Positions 25,305 to 32,857 of a DNA stretch of 64,000 nt are shown piece by piece (within the stretch, counting starts at the first letter, position 1; the number at the start of each line of letters is the position of its first letter). Both the position numbers and the translations under genes were made by a program. The notes beneath the pieces were generated by a model. The model saw only the letters and a list, made by a program, of their open reading frames with translations, did no database searches and was not told where the DNA came from. The stretch is from Bacteroidota bacterium (GTDB lineage: Bacteria; Bacteroidota; Bacteroidia; 2-12-FULL-35-15). The stretch lies in contig JAOQAD010000037.1 of NCBI GenBank assembly GCA_025963775.1, forward strand, positions 189,638-253,637. The letters are read 5' to 3'.

Positions 25305-26546
25305 ATGGCCATCAAACATACAGTAACCGAACGCTTCCTCAATTATGTAAAGATCGATACGCAAAGCGATCCGAATTCACCGACCTGCCCTTCCACCGAA
25401 AAGCAAAAAGACCTCGGGCGTGTGCTCGTAAAAGAGCTGCAGGAAATGGGCATTAAGGATGCGCACATGGATGAGAACGGTTATGTGTATGCCACCATTG
25501 AAAGTAACACTACAAAGAAAGTTCCGGTGATCTGCTTCTGCTCACACATGGATACATCTCCCGATTCTTCCGGTACCAATGTAAATCCGCAGCTGCATAC
25601 AAAATACGATGGCCGCGACATCCAGCTGAAAAATGATAAAACCCAGGTGATCCGCGTGAGCGAGCACCCTTCGCTACTGAAGCAGATCGGCAACGACATC
25701 ATTACCACCGATGGCACCACCCTGCTGGGCGCCGATAACAAAGCCGGTGTGGCGGAGATCATGGATGCAGCGAATCATTTAATGGCCAACCCGCAGATCA
25801 AGCATGGCACCATAAAAATTTTATTCACTCCCGATGAAGAGATCGGCCGCGGTGCCGACAAAGCCGACCTGGAGAAGCTGGGCGCCGATTTCGGCTATAC
25901 CATTGATGGCGAGGAGCTCGGGCATCTTGAAAATGAGACATTCTCTGCCGATGGCGTTACCATCACTATTCATGGTGTAAGTACGCATCCGGGCTTTGCA
26001 AAGAACAAAATGGAAAGCGCGATCAAGATCGCCGGCGAAATTGTTGCCGCTTTGCCGAAAGACAAAATGAGCCCGGAGAGCACAGAAAAGAAAGAGTCTT
26101 TTGTTCACCCGGTAAGCATTGGAGGCGGAATTGAAAAAACAACACTGCAGTTCATCATCCGCGCATTCGATGATGAAAGCTTAAAAACACAGGAAGACTT
26201 TTTAAAAGAGCTGGTCACAAAGGTCATTTCCAATTACCCGAAATCAACATTCGACTTCGAGGTAAAAGAACAATACCGCAACATGCGGAAAGTGCTTGAT
26301 AAAACTCCGGAGATCGTGAATTACGCGCTGGAGGCCATTAAGCGCGCGGGCGTTGAGCCTGTGCTCTCAAGCATCCGCGGCGGCACCGATGGCTCCCGCT
26401 TTTCCTACATGGGGCTTCCCTGCCCGAACATCTTTGCCGGCGAACATGCCTTCCACTCGAAGCTGGAATGGGTTTCCGTGCAGGATATGGAAAAAGCCGT
26501 TGAAACGATCGTCAATCTTGCAATGATCTGGGAAGAAAACTCATAG
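25305..26546 (+). CDS. pepT: Peptidase T (tripeptide aminopeptidase)
   Basis: 413 residues, the normal length for M20B peptidase T, a cytosolic two-zinc enzyme that removes the N-terminal residue of tripeptides. Metal and catalytic residues are visible: His81 and Asp83 in CSHMDTSPD, the bridging Asp144 in LGADNKAG, Glu178-Glu179 in TPDEEIG, Asp201 in TIDGEELG, and a C-terminal His in GEHAFHSKLEW. RGGTDGSRFSYMGLPCPN matches the family. It begins right after an inverted-repeat element and is followed by a 464-base repeat-filled spacer, so it is likely monocistronic. Confidence 0.96.
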   Translation: MAIKHTVTERFLNYVKIDTQSDPNSPTCPSTEKQKDLGRVLVKELQEMGIKDAHMDENGYVYATIESNTTKKVPVICFCSHMDTSPDSSGTNVNPQLHTKYDGRDIQLKNDKTQVIRVSEHPSLLKQIGNDIITTDGTTLLGADNKAGVAEIMDAANHLMANPQIKHGTIKILFTPDEEIGRGADKADLEKLGADFGYTIDGEELGHLENETFSADGVTITIHGVSTHPGFAKNKMESAIKIAGEIVAALPKDKMSPESTEKKESFVHPVSIGGGIEKTTLQFIIRAFDDESLKTQEDFLKELVTKVISNYPKSTFDFEVKEQYRNMRKVLDKTPEIVNYALEAIKRAGVEPVLSSIRGGTDGSRFSYMGLPCPNIFAGEHAFHSKLEWVSVQDMEKAVETIVNLAMIWEENS

Positions 26547-26590
26547 TGCGGATAGCGAATCTGCACGAATTCTACGAATTGGTGTGCGCT

Positions 26591-26908
26591 GTAAGTTCGA
26601 GCGGAGTCGAGAACGTGGGCAGACTATTAGGAAAACGGTATAAGGGTACGCAGATTTTCGCGAATTTTTATGGTAAAAATATTATGATCGCTTCACGCTT
26701 ATGATTGCTTATGATTGACGTACTGCGTGTTGCCAGTTCGGAAGGGATCGGAAACGAGCGCCGGTCACTCTGAGCTTGTCGAAGAGCATGCGCAGTGCGT
26801 TGTCATGCTGAGCTTGTCGAAGCATGTGGGAAGGCTTACGCACGTTCTCGACTCCGCTCGAACTGACAACTTACGGATTTGTCATCCCGGGCTTGCCCGA
26901 GGGATCTT
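26591..26908. repeat. Island of dispersed repeats in the pepT-27011 spacer
   Basis: The 464 bases from 26547 to 27010 hold no gene. TAAGTTCGAGCGGAGTCGAG (26592) is repeated inverted at 26841-26868. Between them are two direct copies of a CTGAGCTTGTCGAAG unit (in the 26765 and 26805 areas), and after them a half copy of the GTCATnCCG repeat (26881-26908). A 78-codon open frame across these repeats (26715-26951) is judged accidental. The end of the spacer is AT-rich and may hold the promoter for 27011. Confidence 0.65.
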
Positions 26909-27010
26909 ATTCCAAACGCAGAAACATCCCACATTGCATTCTTTGATTTAAAATAAAAATCCCCTGTGGAATTTTGTTTGTCCCTGCATCTTCATCGCAA
27001 AACAAACACA

Positions 27011-27655
27011 ATGGAAGACCAGAACAACATCAGCATCAGCATTCCAAAGCCCTGCCACGAGGACTGGAACAAAATGACCCCGAATGAAAAAGGGGCTTTC
27101 TGCGGCAAATGTGCAAAAACAGTTGTCGACTTTACAAAGAAAACCGCAGAAGAGATCAGCAATTTTCTCATCGCGCAAAGCGGCAAAAAAATTTGCGGCC
27201 GCTTCATGAGCAACCAGCTGGATGAACCGCTGAAACCCGTCGACATTTTTATTCCGCTGAACTTACTTCCGAAAAGATTATCCTTCAACAAAGCTTTTTT
27301 ATTTGCATTGTTCATTGCATTCGGCACTACGCTGTTCAGCTGCAGCACACAGCAGGGAGAAGTGGTCGGAAAGATCGCGGCGGTGAACGACACCACCATT
27401 CCTGTAAAAAAGGGCGAAGTGGTACGGCTTACCGGCGATACTGTTTACAATGTGCCAAAAGCTCCGGGGCCTGTGCCGGTTAACGGCGACGTTAAAGCAA
27501 AATGTACATCTTTAAAGGGAGATGTGGACATCCGGCAAACACTTGGAGAGGTTGCTGTTCCAACGGATACAATAAAGGCAAAAAAGGACATCGTGTTAGA
27601 AGAAGAAATAAAAGGAAAGATAAAACTTCAAAGTAATGAAGATCCGGGACAATAA
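27011..27655 (+). CDS. Membrane protein with N-terminal cysteine-rich Bacteroidota domain
   Basis: 214 residues from MEDQNNISISIPKPC; an earlier in-frame ATG adds only repeat-derived residues. The N-terminal ~75 residues hold Cys15, the CGKC pair (31-34) and Cys62, in a pattern (PCHEDWNKM, KGAFCGKCAKTVVDF) seen in many Bacteroidota proteins that are otherwise uncharacterised. It probably binds a metal. A membrane helix covers about 93-112 (FNKAFLFALFIAFGTTLFS in part), so the C-terminal half, rich in Val and Thr, lies in the periplasm. It is followed by a strong bidirectional terminator. The function is unknown. Confidence 0.7.
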   Translation: MEDQNNISISIPKPCHEDWNKMTPNEKGAFCGKCAKTVVDFTKKTAEEISNFLIAQSGKKICGRFMSNQLDEPLKPVDIFIPLNLLPKRLSFNKAFLFALFIAFGTTLFSCSTQQGEVVGKIAAVNDTTIPVKKGEVVRLTGDTVYNVPKAPGPVPVNGDVKAKCTSLKGDVDIRQTLGEVAVPTDTIKAKKDIVLEEEIKGKIKLQSNEDPGQ

Positions 27656-27665
27656 GAATTAAAAC

Positions 27666-27696
27666 AAAAAAGCCCCCGCAATGCGGAGGCTTTTTT
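27666..27696. terminator. Bidirectional intrinsic terminator
   Basis: AAAAAAGCCCCCGC-AAT-GCGGAGGCTTTTTT, with A and T runs on both flanks, lies between the convergent genes ending at 27655 and 27713 and should serve both. Confidence 0.85.
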
Positions 27697-27712
27697 GTTT
27701 TGTTGACAAATA

Positions 27713-27988
27713 CTATTTGTTAACTGTTTTCGCTAATTCAGCGCCAGCTTTAAACTTAGCAACTTTTTTAGCAGCAATTTTAATTGCTTTGCCAGTCTGT
27801 GGGTTACGGCCATTACGGGCAGCTCTTTTAGAAACTGAGAAAGATCCGAAACCTACTAAAGCAACTCTGTCGCCTTTTTTAAGCGCTTTTGAAGTTGCAG
27901 TAACAAATGCATCTAATGCTCTTTGTGAATCAGCTTTAGTCAATTTTGACTCAGCTGCGATTGCGTCAACTAATTCTGCTTTGTTCAT
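27713..27988 (-). CDS. hup: HU family DNA-binding protein
   Basis: 91 residues, the full HU/IHF length. It opens MNKAELVDAIAAESKLTKADSQRALDAF (in part: NKAELVDAIA), has the hinge VALVGFGSFSVSKRAARNGRNPQTGKAIKI (in part: GFGSFSVSKRAARNGRNPQTG), and ends in the basic KKVAKFKAGAELA. It binds and bends DNA as a dimer and helps shape the nucleoid. The beta-arm RNPQTG contains the Pro that intercalates between bases. It is transcribed alone, with a 218-base AT-rich region upstream that includes a near-consensus TATACTTTA box on the minus strand. A bidirectional terminator lies beyond its stop. Confidence 0.96.
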   Translation of the reverse strand: MNKAELVDAIAAESKLTKADSQRALDAFVTATSKALKKGDRVALVGFGSFSVSKRAARNGRNPQTGKAIKIAAKKVAKFKAGAELAKTVNK

Positions 27989-28206
27989 TTTGTTTTAGTT
28001 TTTGGGGTTAAACATTAATTTATAATTACTAAAGTATAACAGAAACCTTATATAAAGCAAGTTTTAGGGCATAAAAATTAAAAAAATGTTGATAAATCCG
28101 GTTTTTGTTAATAAAGGCCTCTGAATCGCTGGCTACTCAATACTTTCAGAATTTCCGTCCCGGGAAAGCCTCTGTCTTTTAAAAAAACATATTTTTACAA
28201 AAAACT

Positions 28207-28395
28207 ATGGACATGGGCTCAGATAAAGAAAATCCGGCGAATGAACAGAAGGCTCCCTCTGTTCCGAAGAACTATGAAATAACCGTGGAGGGCTCTCTTG
28301 GCCTGCTGGCATTAGGTGCAGCGGGCATCAGGGCATGGAGGAAGAAACGCGAAGAAGCAAAGCAAAACACTAAACCGGCGACAGGACATGAGTAA
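28207..28395 (+). CDS. Small hypothetical protein, single membrane-like segment
   Basis: 62 residues that I do not recognise. The N-terminal half is polar (SDKENPANEQKAPSVPKN); residues about 34-47 (EGSLGLLALGAAGIRAW in part) form one short hydrophobic helix, followed by a very basic RKKREEAKQ tail. The helix is short for a full membrane span. The stop overlaps the start of the large phosphatase-like fusion gene by eight bases, which strongly suggests that the frame is translated and coupled to it. It might anchor or guide the large protein, but that is only inference from position. Confidence 0.55.
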   Translation: MDMGSDKENPANEQKAPSVPKNYEITVEGSLGLLALGAAGIRAWRKKREEAKQNTKPATGHE

Positions 28396-30925
28396 ACGAC
28401 TTGCAAAAAAAGTACTGGTGATCGGCTGGGATGCAGCCGACTGGAAGATCATCAATCCATTGCTGGATGCAGGATTGATGCCTACGCTCGAAAGCCTGAT
28501 CAACCGCGGGGCCATGGGAAACATTGCCACGCTTGACCCGCCGCTCTCTCCTATTTTATGGACTTCCATCGCCACAGGCAAAACCGCTGATAAGCATGGG
28601 ATCTTAAATTTTATAGAACCAGACCCGAATACCTCCGACCTCCGGCCGGTATCCGTTACTTCCCGCAAGGTGAAAGCGATCTGGAACATCCTTACCCAGG
28701 AAGGCTTCAAGGCCCATCTCGTTGGCTGGTGGCCAAGCCATCCTGCGGAGCCTATTAACGGCGTTTGCGTTTCCAATTTTTTCCAGAAGCAGCCCAAGAA
28801 AAAGGATGATCCATGGACACTTCCGAAAGGTTCTGTTTACCCCGAATCGCTTGGTGATACACTGAATGAGTTCCGCGTGGAGCTGGGCGAGATCAGCAGC
28901 GCCATGCTGCTTCCCTTTGTTCCGGATGCTGCGAAGGTGGACCAGGAAAAAGATAAATCGCTGCACAGCATTGCCGCACACATCGCTGAAGCATCCAGCA
29001 TTCATGCGGCTTCTACATGGATCCTCGAAAACCGGGACTGGGATTTTCTTGGAGTTTATTTCGACACCATCGATCATTTCTGCCATGGCTTTATGAAATA
29101 CCATCCGCCGCGCATGGAAGGCATCCCGGAAGAATATTATAATTTGTACAAGGATGTGATCAACAGCGCTTACCGCTTCCAGGACATGATGCTGGAGCGC
29201 ACATTGAAGCTCGCAGGCGATGATGTTACCGTGATCATCTTATCCGATCACGGCTTTCATTCGGACCATCTCCGCCCGAAAAAGCTGCCGCTGGAGCCGA
29301 TTGCACCGGCACTGGAGCACAGTCCGTACGGGATCATCTGCATGGCCGGCCCGAACATCCAGGAAGACGAGCGCATTTTCGGCGCTACTTTACTTGATAT
29401 CACACCAACCATTCTCACGCTTTTCGGCTTGCCGATCGGGAGGGATATGGATGGAAAACCATTACTGCAGGCCTTTAAAGAAGCCATCATCCCCGACTAC
29501 ATCGATAGCTGGGAGCTGGTTCCCGGCGAATGCGGAATGCATCCTTCCGATATTCAGGAAGACCCATGGGCTGCACAGGAGGCCATGAACCAGCTGATAG
29601 AGCTGGGATACGTGGATGCACCCGGTGAAGACAAACAGGACCGCCTGCAGAAAACAAAGAACGAAACAGATTTCATCCTTGCAAAAGTATATGCAGGCTC
29701 GAGAAAATATCCGCAGGCGATCGCGCTGCTGGAGAAGCTGTACAGGGAAAACCCGGATGCGGCGCGTTACGGATTAAAGCTCGCGCATTGCTACCAGATC
29801 ACCAGGAACATCAAGGGATTGCGGCAGGTGATCGATGAGCTGAGAGCGAAGAACCTGAAAGAGCTTCCGCACCTCGATTTTCTTGAAGGAACCCTGCTTC
29901 TCTTTGAGAACAGGCCAAGGCGGGCACTTGAATTTTTTCAGCAGGCGGAAAAAAGCATTTCCCACATGCCTCATTTGCACATCCAGCTGGGCAATGTTTA
30001 TAACAGGATCAAACGCTGGCCGGATGCTGAAAGAGCTTTTAAAACAGCTGTTTCCATCGACATCAACAATGCACATGCGTATCACGGGCTGGCAGTGAGC
30101 TACCTGCGGCAATATGAATATGAGCTTGCTGCGGATGCGGCATTGAATGCGATCAGCCTCTCTTATCATTTCCCGGAAGCACATTACCATCTCGGGGAGA
30201 TCCTTTATCACATGAAAGATTTTGAGCGTGCCGCGCAGGCTTTCGAGGTATCGATCTCGATGGTGCCTGGCTATAAAAGGGCGCACCAATGGCTGATCAA
30301 AATTTACGAAGAGCATCTCAATAAACCTGAAAAAGCAACCCATTCGAAGGAGTTCATCAGGGACAAGATCAAAGGCACCATCACGATCGTATCGGGATTG
30401 CCGCGCTCGGGAACTTCCATGATGATGCAGATGCTGAAGGCCGGCGGCATGGAGATCCTTACAGACAGTATCCGCGAAGACGATGACAACAACCCGAAAG
30501 GATACCTGGAATACGAAGCGGTGAAGGGTATCTCAAAAGATAATTCCTGGCTGATCAATGCGGAAGGCAAAGTGATCAAGGTGATTTCCCACCTGCTGCA
30601 ATACCTGCCGGATACGTTTACCTACAAGATCATTTTCATGCAGCGCGACCTCGTGGAGATCCTCCAGTCGCAGCAGAAGATGCTGAAAAAGGATGCGACG
30701 GTATTCCCGATGGGGCTTGCGGAAACCTTTAAAAAGCAGCTCGCAAAAACGGAAAGCTGGCTGAACGGGCAGCCCAATATGGAAGTGCTGTATGTTAATT
30801 ATAAGGACATTGTGGAACAGCCGGAGGAACAATCGGAAAATATCAGCTCCTTCCTGGGAACGGAGCTCGATCCTTCTGCCATGGCGCAGGCCATCGACCG
30901 GAAGCTTTACCGCAATAAAAGTTAA
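28388..30925 (+). CDS. Fusion protein: alkaline-phosphatase-like, TPR, sulfotransferase-like
   Basis: 845 residues from MSKRLAKKVLVIGWDAADW; an in-frame ATG 72 bases upstream lies in the preceding gene and is not used. Residues 8-400 match the type I phosphodiesterase/nucleotide pyrophosphatase branch of the alkaline phosphatase superfamily: metal Asp15 in GWDAADW, the nucleophile region PILWTSIATG with Thr59 or Ser60, and the metal pair DH at 287-288 in LSDHGFHSDH. Residues about 430-650 are TPR helices. Residues 665-845 hold a P-loop GLPRSGTSMMMQML (PRSGTS at 672-677) typical of sulfotransferases binding PAPS. No signal peptide is seen, so it should be cytosolic. The substrates are unknown. 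Confidence 0.85.
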   Translation: MSKRLAKKVLVIGWDAADWKIINPLLDAGLMPTLESLINRGAMGNIATLDPPLSPILWTSIATGKTADKHGILNFIEPDPNTSDLRPVSVTSRKVKAIWNILTQEGFKAHLVGWWPSHPAEPINGVCVSNFFQKQPKKKDDPWTLPKGSVYPESLGDTLNEFRVELGEISSAMLLPFVPDAAKVDQEKDKSLHSIAAHIAEASSIHAASTWILENRDWDFLGVYFDTIDHFCHGFMKYHPPRMEGIPEEYYNLYKDVINSAYRFQDMMLERTLKLAGDDVTVIILSDHGFHSDHLRPKKLPLEPIAPALEHSPYGIICMAGPNIQEDERIFGATLLDITPTILTLFGLPIGRDMDGKPLLQAFKEAIIPDYIDSWELVPGECGMHPSDIQEDPWAAQEAMNQLIELGYVDAPGEDKQDRLQKTKNETDFILAKVYAGSRKYPQAIALLEKLYRENPDAARYGLKLAHCYQITRNIKGLRQVIDELRAKNLKELPHLDFLEGTLLLFENRPRRALEFFQQAEKSISHMPHLHIQLGNVYNRIKRWPDAERAFKTAVSIDINNAHAYHGLAVSYLRQYEYELAADAALNAISLSYHFPEAHYHLGEILYHMKDFERAAQAFEVSISMVPGYKRAHQWLIKIYEEHLNKPEKATHSKEFIRDKIKGTITIVSGLPRSGTSMMMQMLKAGGMEILTDSIREDDDNNPKGYLEYEAVKGISKDNSWLINAEGKVIKVISHLLQYLPDTFTYKIIFMQRDLVEILQSQQKMLKKDATVFPMGLAETFKKQLAKTESWLNGQPNMEVLYVNYKDIVEQPEEQSENISSFLGTELDPSAMAQAIDRKLYRNKS

Positions 30926-30944
30926 GTATTTATTAAAAAATAAT

Positions 30945-30952
30945 TATATTTG
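30945..30952 (+). promoter_or_regulatory. TAnnTTTG -7 box before the first T9SS paralogue
   Basis: TATATTTG matches the consensus and lies 26 bases before the ATG at 30978 and 20 bases after the fusion gene's stop. The first of the three cargo genes therefore probably has its own promoter. Confidence 0.5.
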
Positions 30953-30977
30953 GCTCACACAAAAAACTCAGATCTCA

Positions 30978-31829
30978 ATGGAAAATAAAAAATCTACTCT
31001 TAGCACAAGATTAAAATCTTATTCTGCAATTGCAGGAACAATTGTAGCAGCAGCCAATACAGCAGGTGCGCAGGTTATTTACACCGATGTAAGCCCTGAC
31101 GCATTAGTTCCTACCGGTAGCACTTATGACCTTGATTTGAACAATGACGGTACGGTTGACTACCAGTTCGCGGTGTCTCACGGAACTTACATGTACGGAA
31201 CATTCCCGATCCAGTACGATATCGGGATCATTGCTCCTGCTGCAGGCTCCGGAAATGCGATCGATACGCTCACAGGCGGGCCTACAGTGCACAATACAGG
31301 TGATGCTATTAACGGCAGCCTTTTATGGGTTGACGATGCCGGCGCTTCTTACCAGTTGCTTGGTGCAAACTTCCCGGCATTAGGATACCAGACAGGAAAC
31401 TTCCTCGGAGCTACTGATAAATACATGGGCTTCCGCTTCAAAATTGCAGGTGCTGACCATTACGGATGGGCCCGTTTTGACTTCAACTCAACTGCAACGC
31501 TTTTAACAGTGAAGGATTATGCATACGATGGAACTGCGGGTGCTTCTATCCTTGCCGGTGCAACAGCTACAGCGATCAATGAGCATGCTGCTGCGCTTGC
31601 GAATACAGTTTCTATTTTCGGCGCTGACAAGGCGATCCGTGTAAACATGAACAACGCGAAGGCGGAAGGCATGGTAGTTATCACCAACACACTCGGACAG
31701 GAAATTGCGAAAGTGAACATCACTGATGCACAGATGTCGATCCCAATGGAAAATGTAAACAGCGGTATTTACTTTGTAAGCGTGATCCAGGAATCAGCAA
31801 CATTCACTCAAAAAGTGATCATCAAATAA
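30978..31829 (+). CDS. T9SS type A cargo protein, tandem paralogue 1
   Basis: 283 residues from MENKKSTLSTRLKSYSAIAG; a longer frame upstream is antisense-free but runs into the previous gene and is rejected. The signal is unusual: a basic lead, then SYSAIAGTIVAAANTAGAQ, cleaved near AGAQ. The mature protein starts VIYTDVSPD, has YDLDLNNDGTVDYQF (a DxNxDG loop that could bind calcium), and HYGWARFDF before VKDYAY. The last 70 residues are a type A sorting domain (NTLGQEIAKVN, GIYFVSVIQE, FTQKVIIK). A terminator follows. The role is unknown; the two next genes are its relatives. Confidence 0.85.
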   Translation: MENKKSTLSTRLKSYSAIAGTIVAAANTAGAQVIYTDVSPDALVPTGSTYDLDLNNDGTVDYQFAVSHGTYMYGTFPIQYDIGIIAPAAGSGNAIDTLTGGPTVHNTGDAINGSLLWVDDAGASYQLLGANFPALGYQTGNFLGATDKYMGFRFKIAGADHYGWARFDFNSTATLLTVKDYAYDGTAGASILAGATATAINEHAAALANTVSIFGADKAIRVNMNNAKAEGMVVITNTLGQEIAKVNITDAQMSIPMENVNSGIYFVSVIQESATFTQKVIIK

Positions 31830-31850
31830 GCTGATCTTTTCAATACTTTA

Positions 31851-31881
31851 AAAGCCTTTGTTAACAGCAAAGGCTTTTTTT
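31851..31881 (+). terminator. Terminator after T9SS paralogue 1
   Basis: AAAGCCTTTG-TTAACAG-CAAAGGCTTT followed by further T residues, 21 bases after the stop at 31829. It separates this gene from the next two. Confidence 0.85.
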
Positions 31882-31894
31882 ATGAAAATTTTTA

Positions 31895-31902
31895 TATATT
31901 TG
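31895..31902 (+). promoter_or_regulatory. TAnnTTTG -7 box before T9SS paralogue 2
   Basis: TATATTTG is identical to the box before paralogue 1. It lies 81 bases before the ATG at 31983, and the intergenic palindrome at 31908-31966 would be in the leader. Confidence 0.45.
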
Positions 31903-31907
31903 ATTAA

Positions 31908-31966
31908 GCGTTGTCAGTTCGAGCTGTCACCCTGAGCTAAGTCGAAGGGCGAGAACAAGGCAACGC
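31908..31966. repeat. CTGAGC...CGAAG-type palindrome in the leader of paralogue 2
   Basis: GCGTTG and CAACGC close a stem around TCAGTTCGAG and CGAAGGGCGAGAAC elements. It is of the same kind as units in the 26591-26908 island. Confidence 0.6.
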
Positions 31967-31982
31967 TGATTAATTCAATTTC

Positions 31983-32831
31983 ATGAAGAGAACATACGCT
32001 AAGAATTTCCAGGATAAACTAAAATCATACTCTGCGGTAGCAGGTACGATCATTGCTGCCGCTCATACGGCCGATGCACAGATCGTGTACACCGATATCA
32101 TTCCCGATTCAACCGTAACGGCCGACAGCGCTTACTACGACCTCGATCTGAACAACGACGGCACTTTTGATTTCAGGTTCAACCTTACATTGTATCCCGG
32201 CGGAACATCTTCTTCCGCCCCTCCATCCTTTAATAAAGTAGGCGTTACGCCTCTTAATTCCAATCTTATTGCAGGCTCTGCAACGGGCGCATACATTTAC
32301 CCGCTTGCCATGAATGCCGGCGATACCGTGCAGGCATCACTCACCTTTAACATGGGCTCCAGCCAGTCGATGGGAAGCTATTGGGGCGGTACGGCTCCTT
32401 ATGGCAACTGGGTTGGCGTAAACAACAAATACATCGGCTTAAAGCTGGATGTTTCAGGAAGCATTTATTATGGCTGGGCACGGCTGGATGTGACAGCAAC
32501 CGCCAATGCATTCACCATTAAGGATTATGCATACATGAACGCAGTGAACCAGCCGATCGTTGCAGGCGCAACCACAAGCGTTGGCATCAGCGAAAATAAG
32601 TTAGCGGGAGTATCTATTTATAATGATAACCGCAGGATTTTCATCCGCCTGCAAAACGCGGTTGACGACGGCAACATCAGCATCAACAACACGCTCGGGC
32701 AGGAAGTATATGCTGCAGGCATGGAAGGTACAGCTTCGGAGATCAGCCTTGCGGATGTAAAAGCGGGAGTTTACTTTGTAAGCATACGTTCACAGAATAC
32801 CAGGTTTACCAAAAAGATCATCATCAATTAA
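31983..32831 (+). CDS. T9SS type A cargo protein, tandem paralogue 2
   Basis: 282 residues, clearly related to both neighbours. It shares KLKSYSAVAGTIIAAAHTADAQ at the signal (in part: LKSYSAVAGT), IVYTDIIPDST, the YYDLDLNNDGTFDF loop, NKYIGLKLDVSG, YYGWARLDV, and IKDYAYMN. The C-terminal sorting domain reads INNTLGQEVYAAG, GVYFVSIRSQ, TKKIIIN. It differs most from paralogue 1 between residues 65 and 140. It has its own promoter-like box, a palindrome in its leader, and no terminator before paralogue 3, which starts 26 bases after its stop. The two probably form one transcript. The function is unknown. Confidence 0.85.
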   Translation: MKRTYAKNFQDKLKSYSAVAGTIIAAAHTADAQIVYTDIIPDSTVTADSAYYDLDLNNDGTFDFRFNLTLYPGGTSSSAPPSFNKVGVTPLNSNLIAGSATGAYIYPLAMNAGDTVQASLTFNMGSSQSMGSYWGGTAPYGNWVGVNNKYIGLKLDVSGSIYYGWARLDVTATANAFTIKDYAYMNAVNQPIVAGATTSVGISENKLAGVSIYNDNRRIFIRLQNAVDDGNISINNTLGQEVYAAGMEGTASEISLADVKAGVYFVSIRSQNTRFTKKIIIN

Positions 32832-32857
32832 TTTCAATTCTAAACAGAAATATAAAA

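Noticed and set aside
26715-26951. A 78-codon open frame after pepT
   Set aside because: It runs through four kinds of dispersed repeats and encodes only repeat-derived residues.
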